Shown: positions 32,919 to 41,281, counted from the stretch's first letter. The stretch: 64,000 nucleotides of DNA from Tatumella morbirosei (GCF_000757425.2 NZ_JPKR02000003.1:682001-746000); one strand, 5' to 3'. Program-made: numbers and translations. The notes: generated from the sequence alone by a model not told the origin.

Positions 32919-33398
32919 ATGACCTTGCGTATCCGTCAGGCACAGCCTGACGACAGCCAGATTATTTTCGATATGATCACCGAACTGGCTATTTATGAAA
33001 AAGCTCCGGAACAGGTTGTCACTTCAGCGGAAGAAATCCGCGCCACACTGTTTGGACCAGAGAGTAAAACCGAAGCACTGATCAGTGAAGCGGACGGAAA
33101 AATCATCGGTTATGCAGTATTTTTCACCAGTTACTCTACCTGGCTGGGGCGTAACGGCATCTACCTGGAAGACCTGTATGTGTCACCGGCAGCCCGTGGT
33201 CAGGGAGCCGGAAAGGCATTGATTAAGCATATTGCCGGGCTGGCCGTTGAGCGTCAGTGTGGTCGTTTAGAGTGGAGTGTGCTCGACTGGAATACCCCGG
33301 CTATCGACTTTTATAAAAGCATCGGTGCCCTGCCGCAAAGTGAATGGGTCCGCTATCGCCTGGACGGTGAAGCACTGCACAATTTTGCTAACAGCTAA
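32919..33398 (+). CDS. GNAT-family N-acetyltransferase, SSAT-like
   Basis: This is a 159-residue single-domain acetyltransferase with AAGGAAA before the ATG. The acetyl-CoA pyrophosphate loop is ARGQGAGKALIKHI near residue 93. FDMITELAIYEKAPEQVV and YLEDLYVSPAARG, WSVLDWNTPAIDFYKSIGA are typical of diamine/spermidine N-acetyltransferase-like enzymes. Polyamines or thialysine-type amines are plausible substrates, but this is family knowledge and not read from the sequence. It abuts the remnant of a regulator gene on the other strand. Confidence 0.85.
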   Translation: MTLRIRQAQPDDSQIIFDMITELAIYEKAPEQVVTSAEEIRATLFGPESKTEALISEADGKIIGYAVFFTSYSTWLGRNGIYLEDLYVSPAARGQGAGKALIKHIAGLAVERQCGRLEWSVLDWNTPAIDFYKSIGALPQSEWVRYRLDGEALHNFANS

Positions 33399-33521
33399 TT
33401 ACTGAAAAAACCTGAGACTTTGCAGGGCCGGAGCGATCAGTGCCCGCAGTTCATCCCGGACGGCACCCTCTCTGGCCTGCAAAGAGAAAGTCTGCATAAG
33501 CGCATGAAAATAGTCGACCAG
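33399..33521 (-). pseudogene. C-terminal remnant of a TetR-like regulator
   Basis: A 40-codon open stretch on the minus strand (VDYFHALMQTFSLQAREGAV, RDELRALIAPALQSLRFFQ, stop) follows a TGA at 33524-33522 and has no start codon or ribosome-binding site of its own. Its amphipathic helices look like the tail of a TetR-family dimerisation domain. The upstream part of that gene is missing and the lipoprotein/hcp module begins there, which suggests the module replaced it. The family assignment is weak. Confidence 0.4.
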
Positions 33522-33525
33522 TCAT

Positions 33526-33547
33526 CCCGGCCAGTGAGCTGGCCGGG
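33526..33547. terminator. GC-rich hairpin at the end of the lipoprotein/hcp module
   Basis: CCCGGCCAG and CTGGCCGGG form a 9-bp perfect stem with a 4-nt loop, 30 nt after the last lipoprotein stop. No T-run follows; termination is only likely. Confidence 0.45.
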
Positions 33548-33576
33548 TCTGCGCCCGGTTAATCATTTCAAAGTCA

Positions 33577-34020
33577 TTAACATTCACCTTCATCACTCAG
33601 ACCATAAGTGTATGCCGTTGGATCAAACCAGCGATAATCCCGCTGATACAGATGTATTGTTTCACCATTATCCAGCAAAAGGCCGGCTGTGCCGCTGGAA
33701 TACAAACTCCATTCTGCACTGGTACCATCACGCCATATTAACCGGCCTGTTGCGAAGCAGGGGGTGTAACGATCTTCGTTAACAACGAACCCTTCAACAC
33801 GCTGCGAATTATTGAAAAAATTAAGTATCTGTACATAGGTGGGTTTAAACTTAATACAATCTTCTCTTATGGTTGCATCATCTAAATACCACTCAAGCGT
33901 CTTTCCGGTTTCGATTTCAGTCAGTGTTTTCACTTTTCCCGGATGACTGCATGCAGAGATAATAAAGACAGGCAGTAACAGAGATAAAATTCTTAATAAA
34001 TATTTTTTAATGGTTACCAT
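33577..34020 (-). CDS. Lipoprotein, second tandem copy; candidate immunity protein
   Basis: From the ATG at 34020 (a second ATG stands at 34023) the product has 147 residues. LLLPVFIISACSHP is a lipobox with Cys at about residue 24 and Ser next, predicting an outer-membrane-anchored periplasmic lipoprotein. After a variable segment it has FVVNEDRYTPCFATGRLIWR, YSSGTAGLLLDNGETIHLYQ and RDYRWFDPTA. It is a tandem duplicate of the next gene upstream. Position behind a peptidoglycan amidase and hcp makes it a candidate periplasmic immunity protein. No good Shine-Dalgarno is visible; it may rely on translation from the first copy. Confidence 0.7.
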   Translation of the reverse strand: MVTIKKYLLRILSLLLPVFIISACSHPGKVKTLTEIETGKTLEWYLDDATIREDCIKFKPTYVQILNFFNNSQRVEGFVVNEDRYTPCFATGRLIWRDGTSAEWSLYSSGTAGLLLDNGETIHLYQRDYRWFDPTAYTYGLSDEGEC

Positions 34021-34033
34021 CATTTCAAAGCCA

Positions 34034-34477
34034 TTAACATTCACCTTCACCACTCAGGCCATAAGTGCATGCCGTTGGATCAAACCAGCGATAATCCCGC
34101 TGATACAGATGTATTGTTTCACCATTATCCAGCAAAAGGTTGGCTGTGCCGCTGGAATACAAATACCATTCTGCACCAGTGCCATCACGCCATGTTAACC
34201 GGCCTGTTGCAAAGCAGGGGGTGTAACGATCTTCGCTAACAACGAACCCTTCAACACGCTGTGATTTATTAAAAAACTTAAGTATCTGTTCCCGGGTTGG
34301 CTGGAATTTTTTACATTCCTCTTTAAGATTTTCATCTTTCATTGACCATGAAACCGTCATACCTGTCTCAATCTCAGTCAGTGTTTTTACTTTTTCCGGA
34401 TGGCTACATGCAGAAATGATAAAGACCGGCAGTAGCGGAGGTAAAATTTTTAATGAAAATTTTTTAATGGTTACCAT
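34034..34477 (-). CDS. Lipoprotein, first tandem copy; candidate immunity protein
   Basis: This is a 147-residue lipoprotein with a signal peptide and lipobox (LLPVFIISACSHP, Cys at about residue 24). GGAGGGG lies 10 nt upstream, and the ATG overlaps the stop codon of the amidase C-terminal frame (ATGGTAA), so it is translationally coupled to the amidase. Sequence after residue 40 (VSWSMKDENLKEECKKFQPT) differs from its copy; residues beyond 70 are almost the same. By position it would protect the cell's own periplasm from the adjacent amidase effector. No recognised Tai family is evident to me. Confidence 0.72.
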   Translation of the reverse strand: MVTIKKFSLKILPPLLPVFIISACSHPEKVKTLTEIETGMTVSWSMKDENLKEECKKFQPTREQILKFFNKSQRVEGFVVSEDRYTPCFATGRLTWRDGTGAEWYLYSSGTANLLLDNGETIHLYQRDYRWFDPTACTYGLSGEGEC

Positions 34478-35086
34478 TTTGCAGTACTCCCCTCCGTGAT
34501 ATTTTTCCTGGCCACATCAGGATGACGATAAACTTCATTTAGCGAAACATTTAGGGTGTCTGATAATTTCTTTACCAGCCACTTTAATGATTTATTTTGT
34601 TTGTCATTAACCGCTTCGTATACATATACTTTATTTATAATCCTTGCCTTTCCGACAATTTCTATTCCAATAGAGTCAGCATTATAAGGGAATCTGTCCG
34701 GGAAATTTTTCCTGGCTTCATAACCGTGTACTTTCCTTGATTTTTTCCCTGGTGTTTTTTATTTTATCCATATCCATTACTTTTTTTAATTCCTGCGGGC
34801 TACATGATTTTTTCAGTAAACAACGCGATTGCAGGAAACCCACATGATTGGTTATTTTGTACAATGACGCTGTCTGCCAGATAGTTCCGTCCTTATCTAT
34901 CAGAAAATGAGCACCATTCGCACCGATGTTCTGATAGCTGTGAAAAGTACTTCTGGCTGTCGTGCTGTCAGTCTGATGCACAATAATACCATTGACCGCA
35001 GCAAGCTTACCGCGTTCAATCGAATTAAATCGCTTCACAGTAATACGTTCCGCATCCACTAAACCATTTTTATCAACAAATAACAT
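34471..35086 (-). pseudogene. Type VI secretion amidase effector (Amidase_2-like), frameshifted
   Basis: The first frame (35086 to 34718) gives MLFVDKNGLVDAERITVKRF, NGIIVHQTDSTTARSTFHSY, GAHFLIDKDGTIWQTASLYK and NHVGF: the zinc-His and fold of N-acetylmuramoyl-L-alanine amidases. The rest, SRKVHGYEARKNFPDRFPYN, ADSIGIEIVGKA and VYRHPDVARKN up to a stop at 34473-34471, is in another frame. Removing one base from the six-T run at 34741-34746 (A6 in the gene) joins them into about 205 residues. Such amidases next to Hcp are known T6SS cargo that cleave the stem peptide from peptidoglycan. The break may be mutation, slippage or sequence error. Confidence 0.75.
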
Positions 35087-35113
35087 GGCTATATTTACTT
35101 ATATCACCTGTCA

Positions 35114-35596
35114 TTAAATGACGGCATTAGCTTTAATATCGTATCCTGCAGAAACCGTACCCGCAGAATTTCCGTCCATATTTTGTAAAACGTAATCTAT
35201 TTTTACCCGGGAGAAACTGAGGCTTACCGTTTCACGCGGAACCCGCATGGTATTAAGGTAGACCGGATGCACCCCGGTAATGATAATTTCCTGAAGTGTA
35301 ATACGCAGATACTCCAGCGAAGCCCCGCCGGCTTTTCTTACTGTCAGAACCGCTTCAGGAATATGTTTCCCCATCAGGCAATAGTGAAGAAAGCCAGGAG
35401 TGGATTTATCGATATAATGTTCGAAATGGAAGTCATCAACAGTACATTTCCCGGCACCTCCACCACTACCGGAATGCATATCAGATGTCTGGCTAACCGA
35501 TAAATCCCAGTCCAGTACCTCAGTCTCTCCATGATGCAGGGAGTCCTGTGATTCTCCTCCGATACCCTTAATCTTTATAAAAATATCCTGCCCCAT
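35114..35596 (-). CDS. hcp: Type VI secretion tube protein Hcp
   Basis: The ATG at 35596 has AGGAAG 6 nt upstream and gives 160 residues. It begins MGQDIFIKIKGIGGESQDSL, with HGETEVLDWDLSVSQTSDMH and CTVDDFHFEHYIDKSTPGFL, the conserved Hcp1 beta-barrel pattern, and ends VSAGYDIKANAVI. Hcp hexamers stack into the expelled T6SS tube and carry small effectors in their lumen. No other T6SS structural gene is in the window, so this is an orphan hcp leading a cargo module: amidase 27 nt downstream, then two lipoproteins. Confidence 0.95.
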   Translation of the reverse strand: MGQDIFIKIKGIGGESQDSLHHGETEVLDWDLSVSQTSDMHSGSGGGAGKCTVDDFHFEHYIDKSTPGFLHYCLMGKHIPEAVLTVRKAGGASLEYLRITLQEIIITGVHPVYLNTMRVPRETVSLSFSRVKIDYVLQNMDGNSAGTVSAGYDIKANAVI

Positions 35597-35904
35597 AATT
35601 CTTCCTTGTATGAGTGAAAAAATTTGCGACTTTTTTCTGTCCCGAATAAACCGCCGGATAAAAAAAAGAAAATTGCTCTGCCGGGTGACTGATTGCGTGT
35701 TCCTTCCTGACGCCCCGACAGAACAGCTCCGCATAGCGGGAAAATCTTAGCGTAATAGCAGATCGGGAACCTGTTGAGGAGTCACAAAATCCGGCAACAC
35801 CCTGCTTTCCGGATTTTTACACAACAGCGGGAGAATATAACGGTTCCTTAGCAGATCGCCATCCGTTGGCAATCTGCCGTTTCACCGGCAGATATTATCG
35901 CGAC
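35597..35904. other. Intergenic stretch between hcp and the YdeP-like gene
   Basis: This 308-bp region must contain the hcp promoter. Several A/T runs are present but I see no gene, repeat or clear promoter. Its base composition changes from AT-rich near hcp to average near the oxidoreductase. Confidence 0.3.
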
Positions 35905-38202
35905 TCAGGCGGAACGGGGTAATTCAGTCAGCTCTTTCGAACGCAGTTTCACCCGCACCGGCACCGATTTATAAGAGGGAGTGCCACTCTGCGGATCGTT
36001 ATAATCCAGCGGCACCAGCACATTGGCCTCCGGATAATAAGCGCCCACCGAACCCTCGGCGATGTTATAAGCGACAACGGTGATCCCTTCCATTTTCAGC
36101 GTACTGCCCGGCAGCGCAGTTTCAATATCGACCACATCACCATGTTCCAGCCCGAGACGCTCAAGGTCATTATCACTCATAAATAAAATATCCCGTCGGC
36201 CAAACACTCCCCGGTAACGATCATCCAGTGCGTAGATGGTGGTGTTGTACTGGTCATGGCTACGCAAGGTGATAAGCCGTAGTATATTGTCGCCTTCCAC
36301 GTTGATATTTTCATGCACGCCACGGAACACCGAAAACTCCGCTTTACCGGATGCCGTCGGCCAGTGTCGTTCAGTGGGTGGCAGTGGCATACGGAACCCA
36401 CCGGGCTGGCGGATCCGCTGATTATAATCCTCAAAGCCCGGAACGGTTTTTTCTATCAGATCACGAATCCGGTCATAGTCTGCCACCAGTTCATTCCAGG
36501 CCACTTTAGTGTCAGGGAGGGTACTGGTCGCCATTGCCGCGACAATGGCCGGCTCAGACCGTAGATCCGGTGATGCCGGTTTCAGCTTGCCGGAAGAAGC
36601 ATGAACCATCGACATGGAGTCCTCGACAGTCACTGACTGTCGCCCGGAAGACTGAATATCCAGTTCGGTTCTGCCGAGGCAAGGTAGTATGAAGGTCTGA
36701 CGGGCCACCAGTAAATGACTGCGGTTCAGTTTGGTACCGATATGCACACTCAAATCCAGGGCCTTCATTGCAGGAAAGCAGGCCTGAGAGTCTGGCAATG
36801 CCACCGCAAAGTTACCGCCCAGACACAACAAAGCCCGGGCGCTACCGTCAATCATCGACTGCATGGCTTTTACCGCATCGTGACCATGTTCTTTAGGCGG
36901 AGTAAAACCGAACTCTTTTTCCAGCCGTGCCAGAAAATCTGCTGACGGTTTCTCGGTAATTCCTACTGTCCGGTTGCCCTGCACATTGGAGTGTCCGCGT
37001 AACGGGCATATACCCGCACCTGGCTTTCCGATGTTGCCACGCATCAGTAACAGGTCAGCAATCAGCCGCACATTTTCTGTGCCCTTGTTATGCTGGGTGA
37101 TCCCCATACCGTAAGTAATAATAGTGGCATTCGATTTGGCATAGATAGCTGCGACAGATTCAAGCACTTCCTGTGTCAGACCACTTTCCTGCTCAATCTC
37201 CTGCCAGCGGGTTGCCTGCAAGTCATCACAGAATGCCTCAAAACCGTGGGTATGTTCGGCGATAAAATCGTGATCAAGCACCCCGCCCTGCTGCGCTTCA
37301 GATTCCAGCAAGGCTTTGGCGATCCCTTTCAGTGCCGCAGCATCACCTCCGGCCCTGACCTGATAATAACCGGAAGCAATATCCGTCGAGCTATAGGTCG
37401 CCATTTCGGCGACGTTCTGGGGATCGGCAAAGCGTTCAAGTGCCCTTTCACGCAGTGGGTTAAACACGATGATAGGCACATTTTTACGTGACAATTCGTG
37501 TAGTGTGCCCATCATCCGTGGGTGGTTGGTGCCCGGGTTATGGCCAATAGAGATCACCAGTTCTGCATGGTCAAAGTCATCCAGTGAAACGGTCCCTTTA
37601 CCGATACCGATAGACTGTGGCAGACCGACGCTGGTCGCCTCATGGCACATATTCGAACAGTCAGGGAAATTGTTGGTCCCATATTCCCGTGCAAACAACT
37701 GGAATAACCAGGCTGCCTCATTAGACGCCCGTCCCGAGGTATAGAATTCGACCTGATTAGGTTCCAGCCCACGCAGAACCTCCCCAATCTGTTGCATGGC
37801 CTCGTCCCAGCTAACGGGTTTCAGGGTATCGCTGGCCGGATCATAAGCCAATGGCGTGGTCAGCCGTCCGTAGTTTTCCAGTTCATAATCTGATTTTGCC
37901 AGTAACGAGGTCACGGTATTGGCCGCCAGAAAATCCGCCGTGACCCGTTTACTGGTTGCTTCCCAGGTCACGGCTTTGGCACCATTTTCGCAAAACTGAA
38001 AGGTTGAACGGTGATCTTTATCAGGCCAGGCACATCCCGGGCAGTCAAACCCATCCGGCTGGTTGGTGCGTAGCAGGGTTGGCGGGGCGGTAAGGATATC
38101 CATTTGGGTGCGAACGGCAATCGCCGTTGCTTTCAGTGCTCCCCACCCTCCGGCAGGACCATCATAAGGATGAATTCCGGGTACGCTACGTCTTTTAGCC
38201 AT
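35905..38202 (-). CDS. YdeP-like FdhF-family molybdopterin oxidoreductase
   Basis: This 765-residue protein has GGAGG 8 nt before the ATG. It shares with E. coli YdeP the opening GPAGGWGALKATAIAVRTQM, the FDCPGCAWPD motif, FYTSGRASNEAAWLFQLFAR and YGTNNFPDCSNMCHEATSVG, where the Cys after NM takes the place of selenocysteine as Mo ligand. LLMRGNIGKPGAGICPLRGH and a C-terminal molydopterin dinucleotide domain follow. YdeP is linked to acid resistance in E. coli, but its reaction is unknown. It appears to stand alone, without an FdhD or partner subunit here. It may be a formate dehydrogenase-like enzyme. Confidence 0.88.
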   Translation of the reverse strand: MAKRRSVPGIHPYDGPAGGWGALKATAIAVRTQMDILTAPPTLLRTNQPDGFDCPGCAWPDKDHRSTFQFCENGAKAVTWEATSKRVTADFLAANTVTSLLAKSDYELENYGRLTTPLAYDPASDTLKPVSWDEAMQQIGEVLRGLEPNQVEFYTSGRASNEAAWLFQLFAREYGTNNFPDCSNMCHEATSVGLPQSIGIGKGTVSLDDFDHAELVISIGHNPGTNHPRMMGTLHELSRKNVPIIVFNPLRERALERFADPQNVAEMATYSSTDIASGYYQVRAGGDAAALKGIAKALLESEAQQGGVLDHDFIAEHTHGFEAFCDDLQATRWQEIEQESGLTQEVLESVAAIYAKSNATIITYGMGITQHNKGTENVRLIADLLLMRGNIGKPGAGICPLRGHSNVQGNRTVGITEKPSADFLARLEKEFGFTPPKEHGHDAVKAMQSMIDGSARALLCLGGNFAVALPDSQACFPAMKALDLSVHIGTKLNRSHLLVARQTFILPCLGRTELDIQSSGRQSVTVEDSMSMVHASSGKLKPASPDLRSEPAIVAAMATSTLPDTKVAWNELVADYDRIRDLIEKTVPGFEDYNQRIRQPGGFRMPLPPTERHWPTASGKAEFSVFRGVHENINVEGDNILRLITLRSHDQYNTTIYALDDRYRGVFGRRDILFMSDNDLERLGLEHGDVVDIETALPGSTLKMEGITVVAYNIAEGSVGAYYPEANVLVPLDYNDPQSGTPSYKSVPVRVKLRSKELTELPRSA

Positions 38203-38337
38203 TTCATTGCCTCCGGTTGCTCACAGTCATTGCAGGTTATGCTGCGGATTATCTCTACGGATAGTTACTGTTAAGGTTAGCAGAGCATTACCAGACTGGC
38301 CTGCGAAGGTAGCGACAAACGATATTTGACTGACGGG

Positions 38338-38709
38338 CTAAGTTTGCTGTCGCTGTTGTATCATTTCTGTCATCACTTCTCTCAATACCGTTAAATGACT
38401 GAATTGCAGATCCTTAACAGCACTCAGCAACGTGATATTTCCGCCGACGGCTCGTGTAACCAGTTGCTGTAGTGCTGGCTGCAGAGCAGGTGCTGCCAGT
38501 TCTGCCCGATAGAGTGAGGCAAAATAAGAGTAATCAATATGCTGCTGATGAAATTGCTGGCGGAGCGATGTGGAAGGAGCCAGCGATTTGCACCATTCGT
38601 CTGGTCTGAACTTAGCTTTACTGACCCCACGCGGCCACAATCGGTCAGCGAAAGCCCGCCAGCCATCAGCCTCTTCGGCCTGGTCATAAACCCGTTTGCA
38701 TCGTATCAT
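38338..38709 (-). CDS. DUF488 family protein
   Basis: This is a 123-residue protein with MIRCKRVYDQAEEADGWRAF, the ADRLWPRGVSKAKF signature, DEWCKSLAPSTSLRQQFHQQ and the C-terminal ITLLSAVKDLQFSHLTVLRE, all typical of the DUF488/YeaO-like family. The function is unknown; some members are linked to uric-acid or nucleic-acid metabolism. A run of nine G immediately precedes C-ATG and forms the only Shine-Dalgarno-like sequence, so ribosome spacing depends on a homopolymer. It is read toward the YdeP-like gene after a 135-bp gap. Confidence 0.85.
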   Translation of the reverse strand: MIRCKRVYDQAEEADGWRAFADRLWPRGVSKAKFRPDEWCKSLAPSTSLRQQFHQQHIDYSYFASLYRAELAAPALQPALQQLVTRAVGGNITLLSAVKDLQFSHLTVLREVMTEMIQQRQQT

Positions 38710-38914
38710 GCCCCCCCCCTGAGGACTTTTATATCACATTTCATGGTCGCTGTTTCCGGCAGACAGTCACTTTAGTAATCAAGGAACAAACACCATGAAC
38801 CGCTAAATAATGACCATGCCTTAGTACAGAAGTCAGGTATCTCTGACTTAGCATATAAAGATATGCACAAATAATATTTCACTGTGATAATTTACCGCTT
38901 AAAATAAGCGGAAA

Positions 38915-38943
38915 GGTCAGCCTGCGGCTGGCCCATTTTTTTT
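38915..38943 (+). terminator. Terminator or attenuator in the leader of the amino acid ABC operon
   Basis: GGTCAGCC and GGCTGGCC pair (one G-T) around a 3-nt loop, followed by CA and eight T (38936-38943), only 25 nt before the permease start. CCGCTT/AAGCGG forms a second stem just before it. No gene precedes it on this strand within 3 kb, so it ends either a short RNA or a regulated leader. Confidence 0.6.
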
Positions 38944-38967
38944 CATCAATTGTTTGGAAGGTGTACT

Positions 38968-39639
38968 GTGCCAGCCTGGCTGAATCTTGCAGCAGAATCA
39001 TTCTGGCCGATGTTACATGCCGGATTAACATTTACCATCCCCTTAACGCTACTCTCATTCGTTCTCGGGCTGTCTCTGGGTTTTATTATTGCGCTGATCC
39101 GTCTGTACGGGCCTAAACCACTGGTTGCAGTGGCGCGTTTTTATGTCTGGTTACTACGGGGGACGCCGCTGCTGGTGCAGCTGTTTTTGATTTTCTATGC
39201 CCTGCCGAGTGCCGGAATTACTATTTCCGCATTCCCGGCCGCGGTGATTGGATTCACGCTGAATATCGGTGCCTATTCTTCTGAAATCATTCGCGCCACC
39301 ATTAAGTCGGTCCCTGCCAGCCAGTGGGAAGCCGCCCATTCCATCGGAATGAGCTGGCGTCAGGCGCTGGTCAGAATTATTTTGCCACAGGCAGCGAGGA
39401 TTGCGGTTCCCCCGCTCTCGAATACCTTTATCTCCCTGGTGAAGGATACCTCACTCGCCTCGGTGATTACTGTTCCTGAAATGTTCCTGGCGGCACAGCG
39501 AATTGCTGCTGTGACCTACCAGCCACTGATCCTGTATTCCGAAGCAGCGCTTATCTATCTGTTTTTCAGTACTTTGTTGTCAGCACTGCAAAATAAACTG
39601 GAGATCCATTTCTCCCGTGAAGAAAAGGCGGAGTCGTAA
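38968..39639 (+). CDS. Polar amino acid ABC transporter permease (TcyL/GlnP type)
   Basis: I choose the GTG at 38968 (MPAWLNLAAESFWPMLHAGL) because GGAAGG lies 7 nt upstream; a TTG at 38950 is a weaker choice. The 223-residue protein has five hydrophobic segments. FYVWLLRGTPLLVQLFLIFY and the EAA-type loop SQWEAAHSIGMSWRQALVRI are standard for the HisMQ family. PLSNTFISLVKDTSLASVIT resembles the L-cystine permease TcyL (YecS). It forms an operon with the ATPase and binding protein. Confidence 0.92.
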   Translation: MPAWLNLAAESFWPMLHAGLTFTIPLTLLSFVLGLSLGFIIALIRLYGPKPLVAVARFYVWLLRGTPLLVQLFLIFYALPSAGITISAFPAAVIGFTLNIGAYSSEIIRATIKSVPASQWEAAHSIGMSWRQALVRIILPQAARIAVPPLSNTFISLVKDTSLASVITVPEMFLAAQRIAAVTYQPLILYSEAALIYLFFSTLLSALQNKLEIHFSREEKAES

Positions 39640-39643
39640 CCTG

Positions 39644-40405
39644 ATGATTTCATTAACCGGAATTAACAAGTTTTTTCAGGATAACCATGTCCTGAAGGAC
39701 ATTTCGCTGAATTTGCCTAAAGGGTCGGTTACCGCGCTGATTGGTCCTTCCGGCAGTGGTAAAAGTACCCTGCTGCGTTGTGTTAATCTGCTGGAAATCC
39801 CGCAATCTGGTTCGCTGACACTGGATCAGGAGACACTGGAGTTTCATAACAAACCGCTGCGCAGCAAAGATATACAACGTATCAGTCGTCAGACTGGCAT
39901 GGTGTTTCAGAACTTCTCGTTGTTTCCGCATAAAAGTGTGCTGGAGAACATTACCGAAGGGCTGATTGTGGTTCATAAGTGGTCAAAAGCAGACGCCGCC
40001 GCACGGGCCGATGAATTACTGACTAAAGTCGGGCTACTGCATAAGCGTGATGTCATGCCGGTCACTCTGTCCGGCGGGCAACAACAGCGTGTCGCGATTG
40101 CCCGGGCGCTGGCCCCGTCGCCTAAAGTTTTGCTGTGCGATGAGCCCACCTCAGCACTGGACCCGGAACTGTCGGTAGAAGTTGTGGCTGTGCTCAGCCA
40201 GTTGGCAGATGAAGGCACCACCATGCTGATGGCAACCCATGATTTACGACTGGCGGCATCGGTCGCCAGCCACACTATTTTTCTTGAATCGGGTGAAATT
40301 GTGGAAACCGGCGAATCTGAAACGCTGTTCCGTCATCCGCAAAAACCCAGAACAGCCAAATATATTGCGACTCTGACCGACGGTCTGCCTGTCGGTCCGG
40401 CATAA
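39644..40405 (+). CDS. Polar amino acid ABC transporter ATPase (TcyN/GlnQ type)
   Basis: The ATG at 39644 (MISLTGINKFFQDNHVLKDI) gives 253 residues and lies 4 bp after the permease stop. The Walker A is LIGPSGSGKSTLLRCVNLLE, the signature TLSGGQQQRVAIARALA and the Walker B VLLCDEPTSALDPELS, with H-loop MATHDLRLAA. It powers uptake together with the neighbouring permease and binding protein. TcyN (YecC) is the closest style. Confidence 0.93.
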   Translation: MISLTGINKFFQDNHVLKDISLNLPKGSVTALIGPSGSGKSTLLRCVNLLEIPQSGSLTLDQETLEFHNKPLRSKDIQRISRQTGMVFQNFSLFPHKSVLENITEGLIVVHKWSKADAAARADELLTKVGLLHKRDVMPVTLSGGQQQRVAIARALAPSPKVLLCDEPTSALDPELSVEVVAVLSQLADEGTTMLMATHDLRLAASVASHTIFLESGEIVETGESETLFRHPQKPRTAKYIATLTDGLPVGPA

Positions 40406-40420
40406 TCCAGGAGTATAAAA

Positions 40421-41191
40421 ATGAAAAAAACCACGTTGTTATTGTCTGCACTGATGTCATTGAGCTTTGCACATGCGGCACTGGCAGACGATGCCCTGGC
40501 ACGCGTAAAAGCGGCAGGCGAACTGAAAATTGGTACTGAAGGAACTTATGCTCCGTTCACCTATCACACCATCTCCGGGGATTTGACCGGGTTCGATGTG
40601 GAAATCGGCCGTGCAATTGCTCAGCAACTGCACGTTAAACCGGTATTTGTCGAAGGCAAATGGGACGGGCTGATCGCCGGTCTGGATGCCAAACGTTATG
40701 ATGTAGTGATCAATGAAGTAGGTGTAACCCCGGAGCGTCAGAAGAAATATGACTTTTCCACACCTTATATCGTGTCTAAAGCCGTGGTGGTGGTTAAAAA
40801 CGACAATACCAGCATTCACAGTTTTGCCGATCTGAAAGGGAAAAACTCCGCTCAGTCACTGACCAGTAACTACGCACAAATTGCCCGTCAGTATGGCGCT
40901 CAGTTGGTCAGCACCGATGGTTTTAACCAGTCCATCGACCTGGTTGTTCAGGGTCGTGCCGATGCAACGGTGAACGACAAACTGTCTTTCCTTGATTTCA
41001 AAAAGCACCGTCCTGATGCTCCGGTGAAAATCGTCGCTTCAGAAGATAATGCCAGCGCTTCTGCGGTACTGCTGCGTAAAGATGAATCCACACTGCAGAC
41101 GGCGATTAATGACGCCCTGGCGACCATTAAGAAAGACGGAACCTATGAAAAAATCTCCGAAAAATACTTCGGTGAAGATGTTTCACATTAA
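40421..41191 (+). CDS. Periplasmic amino acid-binding protein (TcyJ/FliY-like)
   Basis: This 256-residue protein has a signal peptide of about 22 residues (LLLSALMSLSFAHAALA, cleaved before DD). The mature chain LKIGTEGTYAPFTYHTISGD then LTGFDVEIGRAIAQQL is the type II periplasmic-binding fold of polar amino acid systems; GLDAKRYDVVINEVGVTPER carries ligand-binding residues. The overall likeness is to cystine-binding proteins, but ligand choice is not certain. It is the last gene, closed by a strong terminator at 41216. Confidence 0.9.
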   Translation: MKKTTLLLSALMSLSFAHAALADDALARVKAAGELKIGTEGTYAPFTYHTISGDLTGFDVEIGRAIAQQLHVKPVFVEGKWDGLIAGLDAKRYDVVINEVGVTPERQKKYDFSTPYIVSKAVVVVKNDNTSIHSFADLKGKNSAQSLTSNYAQIARQYGAQLVSTDGFNQSIDLVVQGRADATVNDKLSFLDFKKHRPDAPVKIVASEDNASASAVLLRKDESTLQTAINDALATIKKDGTYEKISEKYFGEDVSH

Positions 41192-41215
41192 TCATCCGAC
41201 GAATGGTTAACGATA

Positions 41216-41247
41216 AATGGCAGGCCTCTGAGCCTGCCATTTTTTTA
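41216..41247 (+). terminator. Terminator of the amino acid ABC operon
   Basis: AATGGCAGGC (41216-41225) pairs with GCCTGCCATT (41232-41241), followed by six more T; a textbook Rho-independent terminator 25 nt after the stop. Confidence 0.85.
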
Positions 41248-41281
41248 TCCGAAGTGATTTTCTTCTCCGACTGCATGACCT

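Larger units (their letters stand above)
33577..34477 (-). repeat. Tandem gene duplication, about 457-bp unit
   Basis: Two lipoprotein genes of equal length repeat with a period of about 457 bp, including the short non-coding tail (GTGAATGTTAATG then CTTTGAAATGA or close). The 3' halves are nearly identical, while the part coding for residues about 40-70 has diverged strongly. Confidence 0.85.
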
